NCBI RefSeq assembly: GCF_028290495.1
Contig: NZ_JAQGJT010000024.1
Span: 1-64,000, forward strand
Reading direction: 5' to 3'
DNA length: 64,000 nucleotides
From: Tardiphaga sp.
GTDB taxonomy: Bacteria; Pseudomonadota; Alphaproteobacteria; Rhizobiales; Xanthobacteraceae
Within the stretch, counting starts at the first letter, position 1. Every line of letters begins with the position of its first letter. A program made the position numbers and the translations under genes. Below the pieces are notes generated by a model that ran no database searches, had not been told where the DNA came from, and was given only the letters and a program-made list of their open reading frames with translations. Shown piece after piece: positions 34,891 to 43,316 of this stretch.

Positions 34891-35766
34891 ATGAAAACAA
34901 CCATAATCCCGGAATCCCCACCACCAGCCCCTCCGTGTTGTGTATCTGCCGCGCCATCGCCGATCTCAACCCGAAGGAGCTTTCTCATGAACGCCATCGT
35001 TTCTCTGCCGCTCGCCGGCGCCCTCGTTTCTTCACCCTCAATCTCTTCTGCCCTGTCGCCAGAAAATGACGACGTGGTGCTAGATAAATTGTGGACACAA
35101 CGGGAGGAACTGATCCGGGCGGAGCGCGAAATGTATCAGCACTGCGATGCGATCGAAGCGACGTTGCCAGCCTGGGTGTTGCAAGGACCGGTCTACATCA
35201 ACAACAAAAGCGAGCGATGCGGGGCCATTTGCGGCTGGCCGGAGATCGAAAAACTACCGGAGCCACCACAGCATGCCGATGCATATCGAAGAATTCGGAT
35301 ATCTCCGTACGATTTAAAGCGGGATTATGAAAGCTATGTTTCGATGTTTGCGTCGATGAAAGATCTCAACGCGCCAGGACGCCGGCAAGCCCGGGCCGAC
35401 TATAGGCGAAAGATGCGCGCGCTTATTAAGCGCCTGCGCGATGCACGGCAAATTCGACAAGCAGCAGGTCTTCCAAGCGCGGTATCCTCAGCGTCCCGCA
35501 TATCAGACGAGCGCTGGGACGCGGGCGATGCGATCTGCAAACTTACACCGTCGCTAAACCAGACACTCGCGAGATTAATCATCGAGACAGGCTATGAGGT
35601 AAAAACTGGATCGACGGTCGATGATCCAGATGAACATGCGAAGCTGCCGTTGATGGTGCTTAAGAATCTCCGCCACCTGGCTTCCGGCGCTGTACGTGCC
35701 ACGATCGACCGCATGCTCGACAACCCGACGACGCCTCTCGAAAATCTGGACGTATTCCCCACCTAA
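34891..35766 (+). CDS. Hypothetical protein with possible twin-arginine leader
   Basis: 291 residues from the ATG at 34891 (a GTG at 34879 is possible). The N-terminal region has STRRSFLMNAIVSLPLAGALV, a Tat-like signal but preceded by 30 residues, including CCVS. The body is helical and charged (LWTQREELIRAEREMYQHC, DYRRKMRALIKRLRDARQIRQ). AT content is a little above the rest of the island. No family recognised. Confidence 0.6.
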   Translation: MKTTIIPESPPPAPPCCVSAAPSPISTRRSFLMNAIVSLPLAGALVSSPSISSALSPENDDVVLDKLWTQREELIRAEREMYQHCDAIEATLPAWVLQGPVYINNKSERCGAICGWPEIEKLPEPPQHADAYRRIRISPYDLKRDYESYVSMFASMKDLNAPGRRQARADYRRKMRALIKRLRDARQIRQAAGLPSAVSSASRISDERWDAGDAICKLTPSLNQTLARLIIETGYEVKTGSTVDDPDEHAKLPLMVLKNLRHLASGAVRATIDRMLDNPTTPLENLDVFPT

Positions 35767-36063
35767 ATCCGTTCACCGTTCGTGCGACAAGACACTGAAC
35801 GGGTTCGTTGCGATGATGAACTGGTGCGAGCGAATTCAGCGGCTTACGGGGCGGCGGCATTCATAGCTCGTGAGTGGCGCGGTGCTTCGGTCCCGCGCCG
35901 GAATCCTTTTTTAAGGATTGCCTGCCACCTTTGCCGCAAGCGGGCTTCGTAACTCATACCGCGACTAACTACAGACCCGCCGGCTTCTCACCGGCGGGTT
36001 TTTGTTTAGCCACACGTTAAGGTGTTGTTGGCAAGCTTCTACCTTTAAAAGTAGGAGAATTTC
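35767..36063. other. Intergenic region with hairpins
   Basis: No gene seen. It holds a GC-rich hairpin (GGCGCGG/CCGCGCC, near 35876-35898) and the terminator at 35974-36006. Sequence upstream of 36064 carries TAGGAG for the next gene. Confidence 0.5.
35974..36006 (+). terminator. Rho-independent terminator
   Basis: ACCCGCCGG pairs with CCGGCGGGT across CTTCTCA, followed by TTTTTGTTT. Ends the transcript of the gene at 34891. Confidence 0.8.
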
Positions 36064-36312
36064 GTGGTTGAGGAAAAAATTAGGATCAAATGCACAAAAT
36101 GTAACTCTGTGTTCCGTGAGAGAGGCAGCCGGATCCGCAATGGATTCCAGGCAAATTGCCCTCAGTGCAACAGGTTGATCACCTTTGATACCAACTCAGA
36201 GGACCTGAATGTGCGCAAGGCATTCAAGGCAGCCCGAGACCTGCGTTATGCTTTGGAATTGCAAGCCCGGCCCGCCGGTCCCCCGCCTAACTCCAATGGA
36301 GGCAGCAGGTGA
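36064..36312 (+). CDS. Zinc-finger small protein
   Basis: 82 residues, GTG start after TAGGAGAATTTC. KCTKCNSVFRERGSRIRNGFQANCPQCNRLITF is a CxxC-CxxC ribbon of the MJ0042/DUF-type. C-terminal helix and proline-rich tail. Overlaps the next gene by four bases. Confidence 0.7.
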   Translation: MVEEKIRIKCTKCNSVFRERGSRIRNGFQANCPQCNRLITFDTNSEDLNVRKAFKAARDLRYALELQARPAGPPPNSNGGSR

Positions 36313-36554
36313 CTTCAGCAATCAACCAAATCATCATGGCCTATGTGAAGCTCGGTAATCGTCAGGCGCTGCTAGATCTCATTGCTCACCGCGAGGGGCT
36401 AGCGCGTCAGATGAGTGATCGAAGCGGCTTCGATTTCACCGCGGCGCTTGATCATCTAAATGTCGAGATCGCAGCCGCCAGAGGTGGGTTGGAGCAGATC
36501 GAGGACGGCGCATTAAAAACTTTCGGCGCCGGCCAGGCCGAGCCACCCGAATAG
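36309..36554 (+). CDS. Small hypothetical protein
   Basis: 81 residues, GTG start overlapping the previous stop. Helical (QIIMAYVKLGNRQALLDLIAHREGLARQM). Its 3' end overlaps, on the opposite strand, a small membrane-protein gene by 42 bases. Function unknown. Confidence 0.55.
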   Translation: MTSAINQIIMAYVKLGNRQALLDLIAHREGLARQMSDRSGFDFTAALDHLNVEIAAARGGLEQIEDGALKTFGAGQAEPPE

Positions 36555-36674
36555 CATTGCCGCGAGCGATAAAAGCAGGCCGATCCCGCAGAAAATGATG
36601 ATGCCGGAATCGAACTCCACGCGCCGCTGTTTAGCCGGTGCGCGGGCTGTCGAAAGCCATTCGAGAACGGTCAT
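36513..36674 (-). CDS. Small membrane protein, 53 residues
   Basis: ATG at 36674 with a strong ribosome site (GGAGGGTGTC before ATG). MTVLEWLSTARAPAKQRRVE, then SGIIIFCGIGLLLSLAAMLFGWLGLAG: an N-terminal cytosolic helix and one or two membrane helices. Resembles small phage or island membrane peptides; function unknown. Confidence 0.65.
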   Translation of the reverse strand: MTVLEWLSTARAPAKQRRVEFDSGIIIFCGIGLLLSLAAMLFGWLGLAGAESF

Positions 36675-36823
36675 GACACCCTCCGAAGTTGCAGACGTGA
36701 CAGTTTGTCGCAGGGCTTACAGAAAGGTTCACGGCGGAGGCAACCGCGGGGGCTTCGGTTCCGCGCTTCACACGGATCGGGGCGGCTGCCCAAGCGCGTG
36801 AAGCTTCCACTCGGCTTCCTTAA

Positions 36824-37168
36824 TCAGCTTCCGTATAGTTGATGGTCGCGACGCCAAAGGACCGTGCCTGTGGTACGGACTTCTGCATCGCCAGGCGTGT
36901 TGGGCACGATCGCCTCAAGGCTTACGTCGCGCCCCACCAATTGTTCGAGGTCTGTCTTCCATTTAGATGCGAGCGCGAAGAATTCCCCCAGAGCCCAATC
37001 ATGGGCTCCGTTTGCCGGCATAAGCACAAGCGCGATGTCGACGTCGCTGTCAGGCCTCGCTGTTCCCTTTGCTCGACTTCCAAAAAGCCAAAGTTCGCGG
37101 ACGGCCGCTTGAGAGGCTGCCCAGCCTTGAAGTCGAATAATCTGTTCGTCAGTCAAATCTGCAGCCAT
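36824..37168 (-). CDS. MNT-type nucleotidyltransferase domain protein
   Basis: 114 residues. LFGSRAKGTARPDSDVDIALV is the Pol-beta/MNT signature, with GS at residues 30-31 and D42/D44 of the metal site. Such domains act as antitoxins to HEPN ribonucleases by AMPylation or as solo enzymes. No HEPN gene is adjacent: the nearest HEPN-like gene is 5 kb away. Full MNT length. Confidence 0.8.
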   Translation of the reverse strand: MAADLTDEQIIRLQGWAASQAAVRELWLFGSRAKGTARPDSDVDIALVLMPANGAHDWALGEFFALASKWKTDLEQLVGRDVSLEAIVPNTPGDAEVRTTGTVLWRRDHQLYGS

Positions 37169-37183
37169 GCCGCGTCCGCCTAG

Positions 37184-37369
37184 CTACCGCGCTTGGCAGT
37201 TGAAGCGACCGGGCGTGGTGTCGGCTTGGGCACACCACACGACCTCACCGGTCCACCGGTTCAGTAGAACTGTGCCACCGCCAAGGCCTGACACGCTCCA
37301 GCGCGATGTGAGAGCGATCGAGGCGCCGATGATCAGGGCGTCGGCGAGAATTTCGGTGGGAATGTTCAT
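37184..37369 (-). CDS. Small membrane-associated protein
   Basis: 61 residues from the ATG at 37369, preceded by GGAGGGGCCA. MNIPTEILADALIIGASIAL has one hydrophobic helix; the rest, TSRWSVSGLGGGTVLLNRWTGEVVWC, is beta-like. Last gene before the right attachment site. Function unknown. Confidence 0.55.
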   Translation of the reverse strand: MNIPTEILADALIIGASIALTSRWSVSGLGGGTVLLNRWTGEVVWCAQADTTPGRFNCQAR

Positions 37370-37538
37370 TGGCCCCTCCCCCATTGACAGCAGCTCACAC
37401 TGCACAGCAACGGAAGAACACGCAACGGAATCGAGGTGACGACCGAACGCTTCGCCAGTTATGAACACCGTAGCTCAGACCGTGGCTTTTGCTTTCTAAG
37501 TAAAATAAAAGGCAGTCAAATCAATACTGTTGACCGGA

Positions 37539-37553
37539 CACCCCTTCCGCCAG
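37539..37553. repeat. Right attachment core (attR)
   Basis: CACCCCTTCCGCCAG, identical to 21383-21397 in the tRNA-Ser 3' end. Confidence 0.7.
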
Positions 37554-37873
37554 CCCCGTGAGCTGGTCAAATCGGACCTCGACCCAATCGTCGAGCGGGA
37601 CCGGAAGGCGAGCCGGCCAAGGGCCGCGCCACCACATTCGAAATTGCCGCAAAGCGTTACATCGCCACGCACGAATCGGAGTGGAAGAATGCCAAGCACA
37701 GACAGCAGTGGCGTAACTCTCTGGTGACTTGCGCCTTCCCCAAGATCGGCAGCACACTGGTGAGCGATCTCACCACAGACGACGTGGCCGAAATGCTTTT
37801 TGGATACCTGCAGTCGTCTTTGGCAGCTTCGCAATCTCAGTCCCGCTCTCATGGTTCATCGCGCCGTGGATGA
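37551..37873 (+). pseudogene. Integrase remnant, frameshifted
   Basis: One frame from 37551 reads PRELVKSDLDPIVERDRKA, matching the end of a P4-type integrase arm domain. A second frame from 37619 reads GRATTFEIAAKRYIATHESE, then WKNAKHRQQWRNSLVT, then FPKIGSTLVSDLTTDDVAEML, a core-binding domain. The parts are out of frame and the catalytic domain is absent. It starts right after attR, so it likely belonged to an older element at the same tRNA. Confidence 0.8.
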
Positions 37874-38390
37874 TGATGCGCTTCATGCGGGCGCCGATCG
37901 TCTAAGGCTGGCCAGCACTTGCTCATATCAGTTGACGACTGCGCCGCTGAGGCGGGAACCATTGCCTTCGCGTTGACTTGTCGATGTACGACCGGAAGCC
38001 ATTCGTCCAAGGCGTCTGATGAATAACGGCCTCGGCATCCCCTTGCTGAGGCCGGTTCTTTAAGCGAGCCTGCTTGCAAGCTTCGACATTGTGAGCGTCG
38101 GGTCACTCCCTTTTCTTGAATAGCCTGCGAAGGGATGCGGCGCTGAAGGACTCGACGGCAAGATCGTGCTGCTGCCATGGTCGGCGTCGCAGGTAGCTGT
38201 GTGACCACCCGCCTCGCGCGGCTTTTGGGACGCGCTCGGCAACAACCCGACCGCCGGATCACCTGTTCGGCTGAACGCCACAGCGTCGATATGGCCTTCC
38301 TTGCGGGACCATGCCTCGGGGAACTCTAAGCGTCCTCAGAACTTCCTCTTGAGGTCGCGGATAGCGCGAGTTCAAGGAGGAAACACTTAC
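37874..38390. other. Decayed region without a supported gene
   Basis: About 500 bases after the integrase remnant. Frames are short and lack ribosome sites. Probably scar DNA of an older element. Confidence 0.5.
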
Positions 38391-38615
38391 ATGAAACGAG
38401 CTTTGTTGATCGGATTCGCAGCCTGCGCCTTTGTGCTTGCTCCAACACTATCTGCGTCGGCTATGCCCGTCGCGTCGCCGGGTTTTATCGGCGTTTCCGA
38501 AGGTGCCATCATTCAAGTCAAGGGCGGCCACGGTCATGGACGCGGACATATGAGAAACGGCAACCGCGGCCGCCATCTTGGTTGGACACGCGGCCGCCAT
38601 CGCGGCTGGCGATAA
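38391..38615 (+). CDS. Small secreted Gly/His/Arg-rich protein
   Basis: 74 residues, ATG after AAGGAGGAAACACTTAC. Signal peptide (RALLIGFAACAFVLAPTLSASA). Mature part is short with GGHGHGRGHMRNGNRGRHLG, a repeat that may bind metal or anionic polymers. Ends in a clear terminator. Similar small GH-rich proteins are common in Bradyrhizobium. Confidence 0.7.
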   Translation: MKRALLIGFAACAFVLAPTLSASAMPVASPGFIGVSEGAIIQVKGGHGHGRGHMRNGNRGRHLGWTRGRHRGWR

Positions 38616-38630
38616 GTTTCAAGTATTATA

Positions 38631-38664
38631 GAGAGGCCGCCCGGTTGGCGGCCTCTCTCATTTT
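38631..38664 (+). terminator. Rho-independent terminator
   Basis: GAGAGGCCGCC and GGCGGCCTCTC pair over a CGGTT loop, followed by TCATTTT. Confidence 0.8.
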
Positions 38665-38785
38665 GAGCAAGTTAGAGATTTCTGTTGGGATCTGTGCGAT
38701 TGCCGTGCGGTGGCTGATGGCAGTCGGCATCTGACGATATGTCCCAAGCGGGACGACGCTCGTGAGCAAAAACCGCGGCGACGGC

Positions 38786-39067
38786 TCAGACCTTGGTTTG
38801 GACAGTCCAGAATGATGCGTTAGCGCCTGCCAGATTATTGTGAACTGTGCCGTCGCTCGGAGCGTGCGGACGCAGCCGCCATGTCTGCAAATTAATCTCC
38901 ACTTCGATTTCATTTGGTGAAGCTGAGATAACCGTGCCTGAAGCATGGCTGTTGTTCGGGTATTCGATTGAGAGAGTGTCGCTCCGCTCGACTGCTTTTG
39001 CCGCCATGGAGAGCACGCTGCCGGTTTTGAAATCGTTGCCACTGACATAGGCATTGTACGTTGGCAT
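38786..39067 (-). CDS. Small hypothetical protein
   Basis: 93 residues from the ATG at 39067; ATG 39079 is an alternative. MPTYNAYVSGNDFKTGSVLS, then AVERSDTLSIEYPNNSHASG and EIEVEINLQTWRL. Beta-rich, no signal peptide, no recognised family. Upstream codons of the long frame look non-coding. Confidence 0.5.
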   Translation of the reverse strand: MPTYNAYVSGNDFKTGSVLSMAAKAVERSDTLSIEYPNNSHASGTVISASPNEIEVEINLQTWRLRPHAPSDGTVHNNLAGANASFWTVQTKV

Positions 39068-39245
39068 GTTCGTTTCCATCGCGTTTCGCAGCCAGTAGTG
39101 GCTGAATAGTGTGATGTTCGAACGTATGGCGGCCCGCTTTGTTCCTCTGCAGCGTCCTACCCGCCCTAACCGGCCGGTTTTTCTTTGCCAGTCTCTACTT
39201 AAATAGAAAAGAGAAGCCCGGGCATGGTGATGCGGCTGGGCCGGT

Positions 39246-39492
39246 ATGACCGAAAACACCAAACGCAAGATTGGCCGTCCCGCGACAGGTCGCGACCCGT
39301 TGATCCCTTTTCCCCGTCCCGACCCATTTACGCGAGCGCGTAGCGGATGCTGCGCACTATACGAAGCGCCCCGCATCGGAAGTGTACCGGGAGGTCTTGT
39401 ACCTCGAGCTTGAACACTTGCACGGTGAGCGCGTCGAACGAGGCCTGTTGACGGCCAATTCCCGTTCGGCGGCCATTGCAGCCGCTCGATAG
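39246..39492 (+). pseudogene. Frameshifted small DNA-binding-type gene
   Basis: ATG at 39246 reads MTENTKRKIGRPATGRDPL; another frame then reads LRERVADAAHYTKRPASEVY and ends ...SRSAAIAAAR at 39492. The span is 247 bases, not a multiple of three. GRPATGRDP is typical of small RHH-like island regulators. A single frameshift near 39320 joins the parts. Confidence 0.55.
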
Positions 39493-39516
39493 ACCGTGGC
39501 GGCGAATGGTCGCCTG

Positions 39517-40041
39517 CTAGATATCGATCTCGACCTGCAGGACGTCATTGAAGCGATTAAACGCGCCGCACAGCGCGATCCGCCAGGTCAGCTCGACAAT
39601 CTGCGCATCGTTGAAATGCGCGCGCAGCCGCTCGAACATGGCGTCGCGGATGCGGTGCCAGTTGCTGGTCACCGCGATCGCGTATTCGACGACGAGCCGG
39701 TCGATCTCGGTAAGCTCGGGGTGCTTTTCCCAAGCGAGCAATTGTGCAGCGCCTTCCGGCGTGATGCCTTCGACCGCGAGCTTGGGCGTGTGCTGCGCGA
39801 CGCAGAATTCACACTGGTTGACGAGCGAGACGGCGACGATCGCCAGTTCAAGATAGCGCTTCGGCAGCACGCCCTCGTCGGCAAGCTGGGTCAGCAACCG
39901 CCACATATGTTCGAAGATCGGCAGACGGTTCGCCATCGCGGCGGCCTGCCCCTCGAACGGGCCATAGCTGGTCATGCGATCCCAGAGCGCCCTGAGGTGC
40001 TCGGGGAGTTGATCACGTGTGCGCAGCGCGACGCGGGCCAT
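39517..40041 (-). CDS. Carboxymuconolactone decarboxylase family protein
   Basis: 174 residues. AhpD/CMD fold: ...LAIVAVSLVNQCEFCVAQHTPKLAVEGIT with the CxxxxxC-type redox pair (QCEFCVAQH) and a downstream helix bundle. Such proteins act as peroxidase-like thiol enzymes or lactone decarboxylases. It is the last gene of the minus-strand transporter cluster, 13 bases after livM, so it probably serves the same pathway. Confidence 0.85.
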   Translation of the reverse strand: MARVALRTRDQLPEHLRALWDRMTSYGPFEGQAAAMANRLPIFEHMWRLLTQLADEGVLPKRYLELAIVAVSLVNQCEFCVAQHTPKLAVEGITPEGAAQLLAWEKHPELTEIDRLVVEYAIAVTSNWHRIRDAMFERLRAHFNDAQIVELTWRIALCGAFNRFNDVLQVEIDI

Positions 40042-40054
40042 GCTGAAACTCCGG

Positions 40055-40972
40055 TTATTGGAAATGCGAGGACGTCTTGTCGGCGAGCACAGAGCGGGGC
40101 TCGCGGCCGAAGCCGTCCGGCTTGAAAATCAGCAGCGCCACCAGCCCTGCGCCGACCAGGAACAAGCGAATGGCGGCGAGTTCGGATGCGCCGAGGCCGG
40201 GGACGAGATCGATCAGAAAGCGGCTGCCCTCCAGCAGAAAGATCAGCGTGAAGGCGCTGGCAACCACGCCCCGATTGCTGCCGCGCCCGCCCACCACTAC
40301 GGCCATGAAGGCATAGGCGGTGATGATCGGGCCGAACTGCGTGGGATCGATATAACTGTAATAGAAGGCGTGCAGGCTGCCCGCCAGACCGAGGATGGCG
40401 CCGCCGATCGCAAACACCCGCACGCGGACGCCCAGCACGGATTTGCCGAGCGCCTCGATGACGCCGGGGTCGTCCCGCGTCGCGCGAACCAGACGCCCGA
40501 ACGGCGAGCGGGCAAGCGCCTGCAAGACGGCATAGACGATCAGCACAGCCAGCAGCGCCAGCAGGAGGAAACCGGTGTCGGCCCAGCCGCGCGGCCACCA
40601 GGACTGGAACGGCCGCTCGATGCCGGCCACGCCCAACATGCCGTGCGTGAGCCAGGCCTCGTAGCTGATGACAAGACGCAGACATTCAGCGAAGCCGAGC
40701 GTGACGATCGCCAGATAATCCTCCGACAGCCGAACGGAGATCAGCGCGCTGACGGCGCTGAGCGTCGCCACGCCGAGCATCGCCATGCCGAGCGCGATCA
40801 GCGGTGGCAGGCCCTGCACCGCCAATAAACCAGCGATATAGGCGCCCAGCATGTAAAAGCCGAACAGGCCGAAATTGACCAGCCCGCCCATCCCCCATTG
40901 CAGGTTGAGCGCCAGACCGGCCAGCGCCGCGATGGCAACGACCGTCAGGGTAGCGACGAGATAGACCATCAT
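40055..40972 (-). CDS. livM: Branched-chain-type ABC transporter permease LivM
   Basis: 305 residues from the ATG at 40972, overlapping the livH stop. About eight to ten membrane helices; ALAGLALNLQWGMGGLVNFGLFGFYMLGAY and DDPGVIEALGKSVLGVRVRVFAIGGAILGLAG are the family signature segments (EAA-like loop). Longer upstream frames are shadows. Inner-membrane half of a Liv importer. Confidence 0.93.
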   Translation of the reverse strand: MMVYLVATLTVVAIAALAGLALNLQWGMGGLVNFGLFGFYMLGAYIAGLLAVQGLPPLIALGMAMLGVATLSAVSALISVRLSEDYLAIVTLGFAECLRLVISYEAWLTHGMLGVAGIERPFQSWWPRGWADTGFLLLALLAVLIVYAVLQALARSPFGRLVRATRDDPGVIEALGKSVLGVRVRVFAIGGAILGLAGSLHAFYYSYIDPTQFGPIITAYAFMAVVVGGRGSNRGVVASAFTLIFLLEGSRFLIDLVPGLGASELAAIRLFLVGAGLVALLIFKPDGFGREPRSVLADKTSSHFQ

Positions 40973-41832
40973 TTGCTGACCCACCGCGTTCCGAACAGAC
41001 CCCAGGGCCGCACCAGCAGCAGAACGACCATGACGAGGAACGTCACAACCATCCGGTAATGCACGGGCATCACCAGCGTCGCCAGTTCTTCGGCGATGCC
41101 CAGAGTGAGTGCGCCGGCCACGGCCGCCATCGGGTTGGCGATACCGCCCAGAATGGCGGCGGTGAAGACAGGCAGCAGATAGGTCCATCCCATCTGCGGC
41201 TCGACGTTGGCGTCCAGCCCGACGAGAACGCCGGACAAAGCCGTCAGCGTTCCCGAGATCAGCCACACATAAGCGACGACGCGCGACCGCGAGATGCCGC
41301 GCACCGCCGCCAGATCCGGATTGTCGGCCACGGCGCGCATCATCCGCCCAAGGCGGGTAAAACGAAATACCACCCACACCACGACAAGCGCGGTAATGAC
41401 CGTCATGAGAATGGTGAGCTGTTCATGATTCAGACGGATCTCGCCAAAACGCATCGGCCGGGCGACCGCTACATTGTAGGCCCGCGGCGAATTGCCGGCA
41501 AAAAAGCGGATCACGTTCTCCAGCGCAATCGCCACGCCCATCGAGGCGACCAGCAGCGTCACACCCGAGCGATTGCGCAACGGTCGGAAGGCCAGCCAGT
41601 CGATGGCAACCGCGAGGACGGCAAACAGAATCGCGCCGGCAATGGCCGCCAGCCACAGTGGCAGGCCGAGCATGACGTTGCCGACATAAACGAGAAAAGC
41701 GCCGCAGGAGAGATAGGAGCCGATGGCATAATTGGCGAAGCGCAACACGCTGAAGGTGAGCGACAGCGCGAGCGCCGGTAGCGCCAGCAGCAGACCCGCC
41801 ACGATGCCGTTGACAAGAAGCTGTGCCATCAC
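40969..41832 (-). CDS. livH: Branched-chain-type ABC transporter permease LivH
   Basis: 287 residues. LivH signature NGIVAGLLLALPALALSLTFSVLRFANYAIG and ADNPDLAAVRGISRSRVVAYVWLISGTLTALSG. Overlaps livF by four bases at its start and livM at its end. Forms the permease with LivM. Confidence 0.94.
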   Translation of the reverse strand: MMAQLLVNGIVAGLLLALPALALSLTFSVLRFANYAIGSYLSCGAFLVYVGNVMLGLPLWLAAIAGAILFAVLAVAIDWLAFRPLRNRSGVTLLVASMGVAIALENVIRFFAGNSPRAYNVAVARPMRFGEIRLNHEQLTILMTVITALVVVWVVFRFTRLGRMMRAVADNPDLAAVRGISRSRVVAYVWLISGTLTALSGVLVGLDANVEPQMGWTYLLPVFTAAILGGIANPMAAVAGALTLGIAEELATLVMPVHYRMVVTFLVMVVLLLVRPWGLFGTRWVSK

Positions 41833-42530
41833 GCGCCTCCGAGATAGAGGCGACGGATGTCGGGATCGGCGAGCACTTCGGCAGCCGGCGCAGCAAGGCG
41901 GATACGGCCGTTCACCAGAACGACGCCGTGATCGGCAGCGCCGAGGCCGAGGCGCGTATTTTGCTCCACGATCAGCAGCGTGACGCCGGAGGCGGCGACG
42001 CGTCCGATCACCTCGAACAGCATCTCGGCATTGCGCGGCGACAACCCGGCCGAGGGCTCATCCAGCGCCAGCACGGACGGCTCGGGCATCAATGCTGCGG
42101 CCATCGCTACCATCTGCCGCTGCCCGCCGCTGAGATGTCCTGCCGTGTCGCGCAATTTGCTGCGGATTTCCGGAAACAGGTCGAGCACAGCTTCCAGCCG
42201 CGCGGCGAAAGCCGAGCCGGAACGGTTCACGAACTCATGACCGACCTGCAGATTCTCCTGCACCGTCATGTTGCGAAAAATGTTGGATTCCTGCGGCACG
42301 TAGGCAAGGCCGCGCGACGCACGCGCGGGCGCCCCCAACGCCGTTACATCCGCCTGCCCCAGCAGAACGCTGCCGGAATATGGCCGCAGCAGACCGACCG
42401 CCGTTTTCATCAGGGTCGATTTGCCGGAGCCATTGGGGCCGACCACGACCAGCGTCTCGCCTGCACGCACCGAGAGGCTCACGCCATGCAAGATCGCGTG
42501 GCCGCCATAGCCGGCCACCACGTCGCGCAT
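41829..42530 (-). CDS. livF: Liv-type ABC transporter ATPase LivF
   Basis: 233 residues from the ATG at 42530. Walker A GPNGSGKSTLMKTA, signature LSGGQRQMVAMAAALM, Walker B VLALDEPSAGLS. Short, as usual for LivF. The frame extends upstream over livG without a good start. Confidence 0.93.
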   Translation of the reverse strand: MRDVVAGYGGHAILHGVSLSVRAGETLVVVGPNGSGKSTLMKTAVGLLRPYSGSVLLGQADVTALGAPARASRGLAYVPQESNIFRNMTVQENLQVGHEFVNRSGSAFAARLEAVLDLFPEIRSKLRDTAGHLSGGQRQMVAMAAALMPEPSVLALDEPSAGLSPRNAEMLFEVIGRVAASGVTLLIVEQNTRLGLGAADHGVVLVNGRIRLAAPAAEVLADPDIRRLYLGGA

Positions 42531-42553
42531 TTCCAATCCTGTTGCGAGCGTTG

Positions 42554-43312
42554 TTATGACTGCGCCCCCAGATAGGCCGAAGCCACCTGCGTATTGGCTA
42601 TCACCTCGTCGAAGCGGCCTTCGGTGAGCACCCGTCCTTCCGCCAGAACGTAGATGTGATCGCAAAGCAAACGGACCATGCTCATATTGTGCTCTACCAG
42701 TCCGAAGGTGGTGCCCTCCCGCCGCAACGTTTGAACGAATTCCACGATCTCGCCGATGCGCGTCGGGTTCACGCCTGCGCTGGGCTCATCCATCAGCACG
42801 ATGCGCGGATCGAGCATCAGCGCGCGGCAGATTTCCAGGAGCTTCTTCTGTCCGCCCGAAAGCGTGCCGGCCGGCGCATCTGCAAGCTTCCAGAGATCGA
42901 CGCGGTGCAGCAGCGCGCGGGCTTTCTCGATCGCGGCGGCCTCCTGGTCCCGTACGGCGCGGCGGCTCCAGACCAGCGACAGCACGCTTTCCCCACGCAT
43001 GTCGGGCTGCGCCACGAGGACGTTCTCAAGAACTGTGAGGCTGGATAGTTCACGCGACAGCTGAAAGGTGCGCGCCAGTCCGCGTCGGGCCCGCCACGCC
43101 GGGCCATGCCGCGTCACCGTTTCACCGGCGAGCCGCACCTCGCCCGCGACGGGCCGCACAGCGCCGGCCAGCACGCCGAAAAGAGTGGACTTGCCAGCGC
43201 CATTTGGGCCGATCAGCCCCGTAACGGCGCCAGCCGCCAGCCGCACGGATGCGACGTTCAAGGCCTTGAAGCCGCCTTCGTAGATGACACTAACGTCGTC
43301 GGCTTCAAGCAT
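42554..43312 (-). CDS. livG: Liv-type ABC transporter ATPase LivG
   Basis: 252 residues from the ATG at 43312, four bases after the binding-protein stop (an upstream TTG at 43333 would overlap that gene). Walker A GPNGAGKSTLFGVLAG, signature TLSGGQKKLLEICRALM, Walker B IVLMDEPSAGVNP and the LivG-typical C-terminus VLAEGRVLTEG. Pairs with LivF. Confidence 0.93.
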   Translation of the reverse strand: MLEADDVSVIYEGGFKALNVASVRLAAGAVTGLIGPNGAGKSTLFGVLAGAVRPVAGEVRLAGETVTRHGPAWRARRGLARTFQLSRELSSLTVLENVLVAQPDMRGESVLSLVWSRRAVRDQEAAAIEKARALLHRVDLWKLADAPAGTLSGGQKKLLEICRALMLDPRIVLMDEPSAGVNPTRIGEIVEFVQTLRREGTTFGLVEHNMSMVRLLCDHIYVLAEGRVLTEGRFDEVIANTQVASAYLGAQS

Positions 43313-43316
43313 CGTC

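Larger units (their letters stand above)
21383..37553. mobile_element. tRNA-Ser-integrated mobile element, about 16.2 kb
   Basis: Bounded by 15-bp direct repeats. Its first gene is a tyrosine integrase reading away from the tRNA. Contents: integrase, palindrome cluster, excisionase-like HTH, TSCPD-like and PC4-like proteins, RepA-type helicase with iterons, many small proteins, a degenerate HNH/AP2 protein, a tail-fibre-like protein, a HEPN-like protein, RHH and HTH regulators, a nucleotidyltransferase. No structural, packaging or conjugation gene is recognisable. I infer a phage satellite or a reduced prophage or plasmid-like integrative element. Confidence 0.8.

Noticed and set aside
36595-36801. 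68-codon plus-strand frame
   Set aside because: The opposite strand in the same place has a strong ribosome site and a membrane-helix protein, which fits better.
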